Part shown: positions 63,065 through 64,000 of the stretch, one piece after another
How positions within the stretch are numbered: the first letter of the stretch is position 1
Layout: each line of letters starts with the position of its first letter
From: Actinacidiphila yanglinensis
GTDB lineage: Bacteria; Actinomycetota; Actinomycetes; Streptomycetales; Streptomycetaceae
Direction: 5' to 3'
Length of the DNA stretch: 64,000 bases
Assembly (NCBI RefSeq): GCF_900107965.1
Contig: NZ_FNVU01000007.1
Coordinates: forward strand, 1 to 64,000
Program-made: the position numbers and the translations under genes
Notes under the pieces: model-generated
What the model was told of the DNA's origin: nothing
Database searches by the model: none
The model's input: the letters and a program-made list of their open reading frames with translations, nothing else

Positions 63065-64000
63065 CTACACCGGGGCGAGGTGCCGGCTCACCACCGGCAG
63101 CGTCACCCGCACCGTCAGGCCGGCGCCGGGCGCCGTCTCCAGGCGGACCGAGCCGTGGTGGGCCTGGACCAGGGCGTGGACGATGGACATGCCGAGGCCG
63201 GCGCCACCGGTGTCCCGGGCCCGGTCCGGGGCGGCGCGGAAGAACCGGTCGAAGACGCGTGCGGCGTCGGCGGACGCGAGCCCGGGCCCGCCGTCGCTGA
63301 CGGTGAGATGGATCCCGTCGTCGCCCTCCGCCCCGACCTCGACGGTGAGCGGGGCGTCGGCGGGCGTGTGCACGCGGACGTTGCCGAGCAGGTTGCCGAC
63401 GACCTGCCGCAGCCCCGCCTCGTCGCCGAGCACCGCCGCGTCCTCGGACACCCGTATCGTCACCGGCCGTTCGGGCTGCTGCGCGGCGAGGTCGGCGACG
63501 GACTCCCGCACCAGGCAGGCGAGGTCGACCGGGCCGAAGCGCAGGGCAGGACGGTCGTCGAGCCGTGCGAGCGCGAGGAGTTCGTCGACCAGGCGGCTCA
63601 TCCGCAGCGCCTCGGCGGACACCCGGCGCAGCGCCCGGTCCTGCTCGTCGGCGTCGAGCATGCCCTTCTCGTAGAGCTGGAGGTAGCCGCGGACCGACGC
63701 CAGCGGGGTGCGCAGCTCGTGCGAGGCGTCGGCGAGGAACTGCCGGAGCTGGGCGCTGGCGCGCTCGCTGTCGGTGACGGCGGTCTCGATCTGCTGGAGC
63801 ATCGCGTTGAGCGAGCCGCTGAGCTGCTCGACCTCCTCCGAGCCGTTGCGGGCGGTCGGTTCGGGCACCCGCCGGGACAGGTCGCCCTCGGAGATCGCGG
63901 AGGCGGTCTCCACCATGTCCTCCAGCGGGCTGAGCCGGCGCCGGGCCGCGGTCAGCGAGCCGACCGCGAGCAGCGCCAGCAGCACCACCCCGACGCAGCC
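63065..64000 (-). CDS. Sensor histidine kinase, C-terminal part (runs past the window)
   Basis: At least 311 residues are visible on the reverse strand, and the frame is still open at base 64000. The visible part begins in a membrane span (GCVGVVLLALLAVGSLTAA). HAMP follows (RRLSPLEDMVETASAISEGDLSRRV), then the phosphoacceptor His in DASHELRTPLASVRGYLQLY. N box VGNLLGNVRVHTPAD, G1 VSDGGPGLA, F box FDRFFRA and G2 GGAGLGMSIVHALVQAHHG complete the ATPase. The YLQLYEKGML region resembles TcrY/TrcS-like kinases of actinobacteria. A response regulator partner would be upstream, outside the window. It converges with the MFS gene. Confidence 0.9.
   Translation of the reverse strand, partial: GCVGVVLLALLAVGSLTAARRRLSPLEDMVETASAISEGDLSRRVPEPTARNGSEEVEQLSGSLNAMLQQIETAVTDSERASAQLRQFLADASHELRTPLASVRGYLQLYEKGMLDADEQDRALRRVSAEALRMSRLVDELLALARLDDRPALRFGPVDLACLVRESVADLAAQQPERPVTIRVSEDAAVLGDEAGLRQVVGNLLGNVRVHTPADAPLTVEVGAEGDDGIHLTVSDGGPGLASADAARVFDRFFRAAPDRARDTGGAGLGMSIVHALVQAHHGSVRLETAPGAGLTVRVTLPVVSRHLAPV

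Overview
The window is high-GC actinobacterial DNA, almost certainly from Streptomyces or a close relative (Streptomycetaceae). Codon third positions are nearly all G/C, GTG starts are frequent, and genes overlap as ATGA or GTGA. Gene content and order (accA2 end, lpdA, PNP, phosphosugar mutase, deoC, sigQ/afsQ1/afsQ2, add, deoA/cdd/ABC/BMP, NeuB/NeuA cluster, methylmalonyl-CoA mutase, sdhCDAB) match, from memory, the S. coelicolor SCO4921 to SCO4855 core region. I see no insertion sequence, prophage, CRISPR array, tRNA or rRNA.

Layout. 0-4 kb: biotin-carrier end of an acyl-CoA carboxylase alpha chain, an MFS exporter with divergent TetR regulator, and a DeoR regulator. 4-30 kb: a nucleoside scavenging block (PNP, phosphosugar mutase, deoC, two aldehyde dehydrogenases, uridine kinase, adenosine deaminase, thymidine phosphorylase, cytidine deaminase, a two-permease/one-ATPase ABC importer and its BMP lipoprotein). 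Set into it is the sigQ-afsQ1-afsQ2-lipoprotein signalling locus. 30-37 kb: an M20 amidohydrolase, a MarR/MFS pair, a second response regulator/kinase/lipoprotein triad resembling AfsQ, and a DUF3152-type metalloprotease. 37-46.5 kb: a cell-surface glycopolymer cluster (four glycosyltransferase-like proteins, a GT2 enzyme, NeuB synthase, NeuA-HAD fusion), probably for a nonulosonic (teichulosonic) acid. 46.5-55.5 kb: TetR, mutase large subunit, ECF sigma/anti-sigma pair, OHCU decarboxylase and succinate dehydrogenase. 55.6-61 kb: two divergent DUF4132 genes, one preceded by a small protein with a ubiquitin-like outline ending in Gly-Gly. 61-64 kb: MarR/MFS pair and the start of a sensor kinase.

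How the genes work together. Nucleosides enter through BMP/ABC, are deaminated by Cdd and Add, and are cleaved by PNP and DeoA to (deoxy)ribose-1-phosphate. The mutase probably isomerises this to the 5-phosphate, DeoC splits it to glyceraldehyde-3-phosphate and acetaldehyde, and an aldehyde dehydrogenase oxidises the acetaldehyde. A 14-bp palindrome (consensus TCTACGCGCGTAGA) precedes all five nucleoside transcription units, which points to one shared regulator. AfsQ1/Q2 probably controls the divergent sigQ.

The most novel-looking item is the ubiquitin-like/DUF4132 module at 55.6-61 kb. Dispersed GC-rich composite repeats fill several intergenic gaps.
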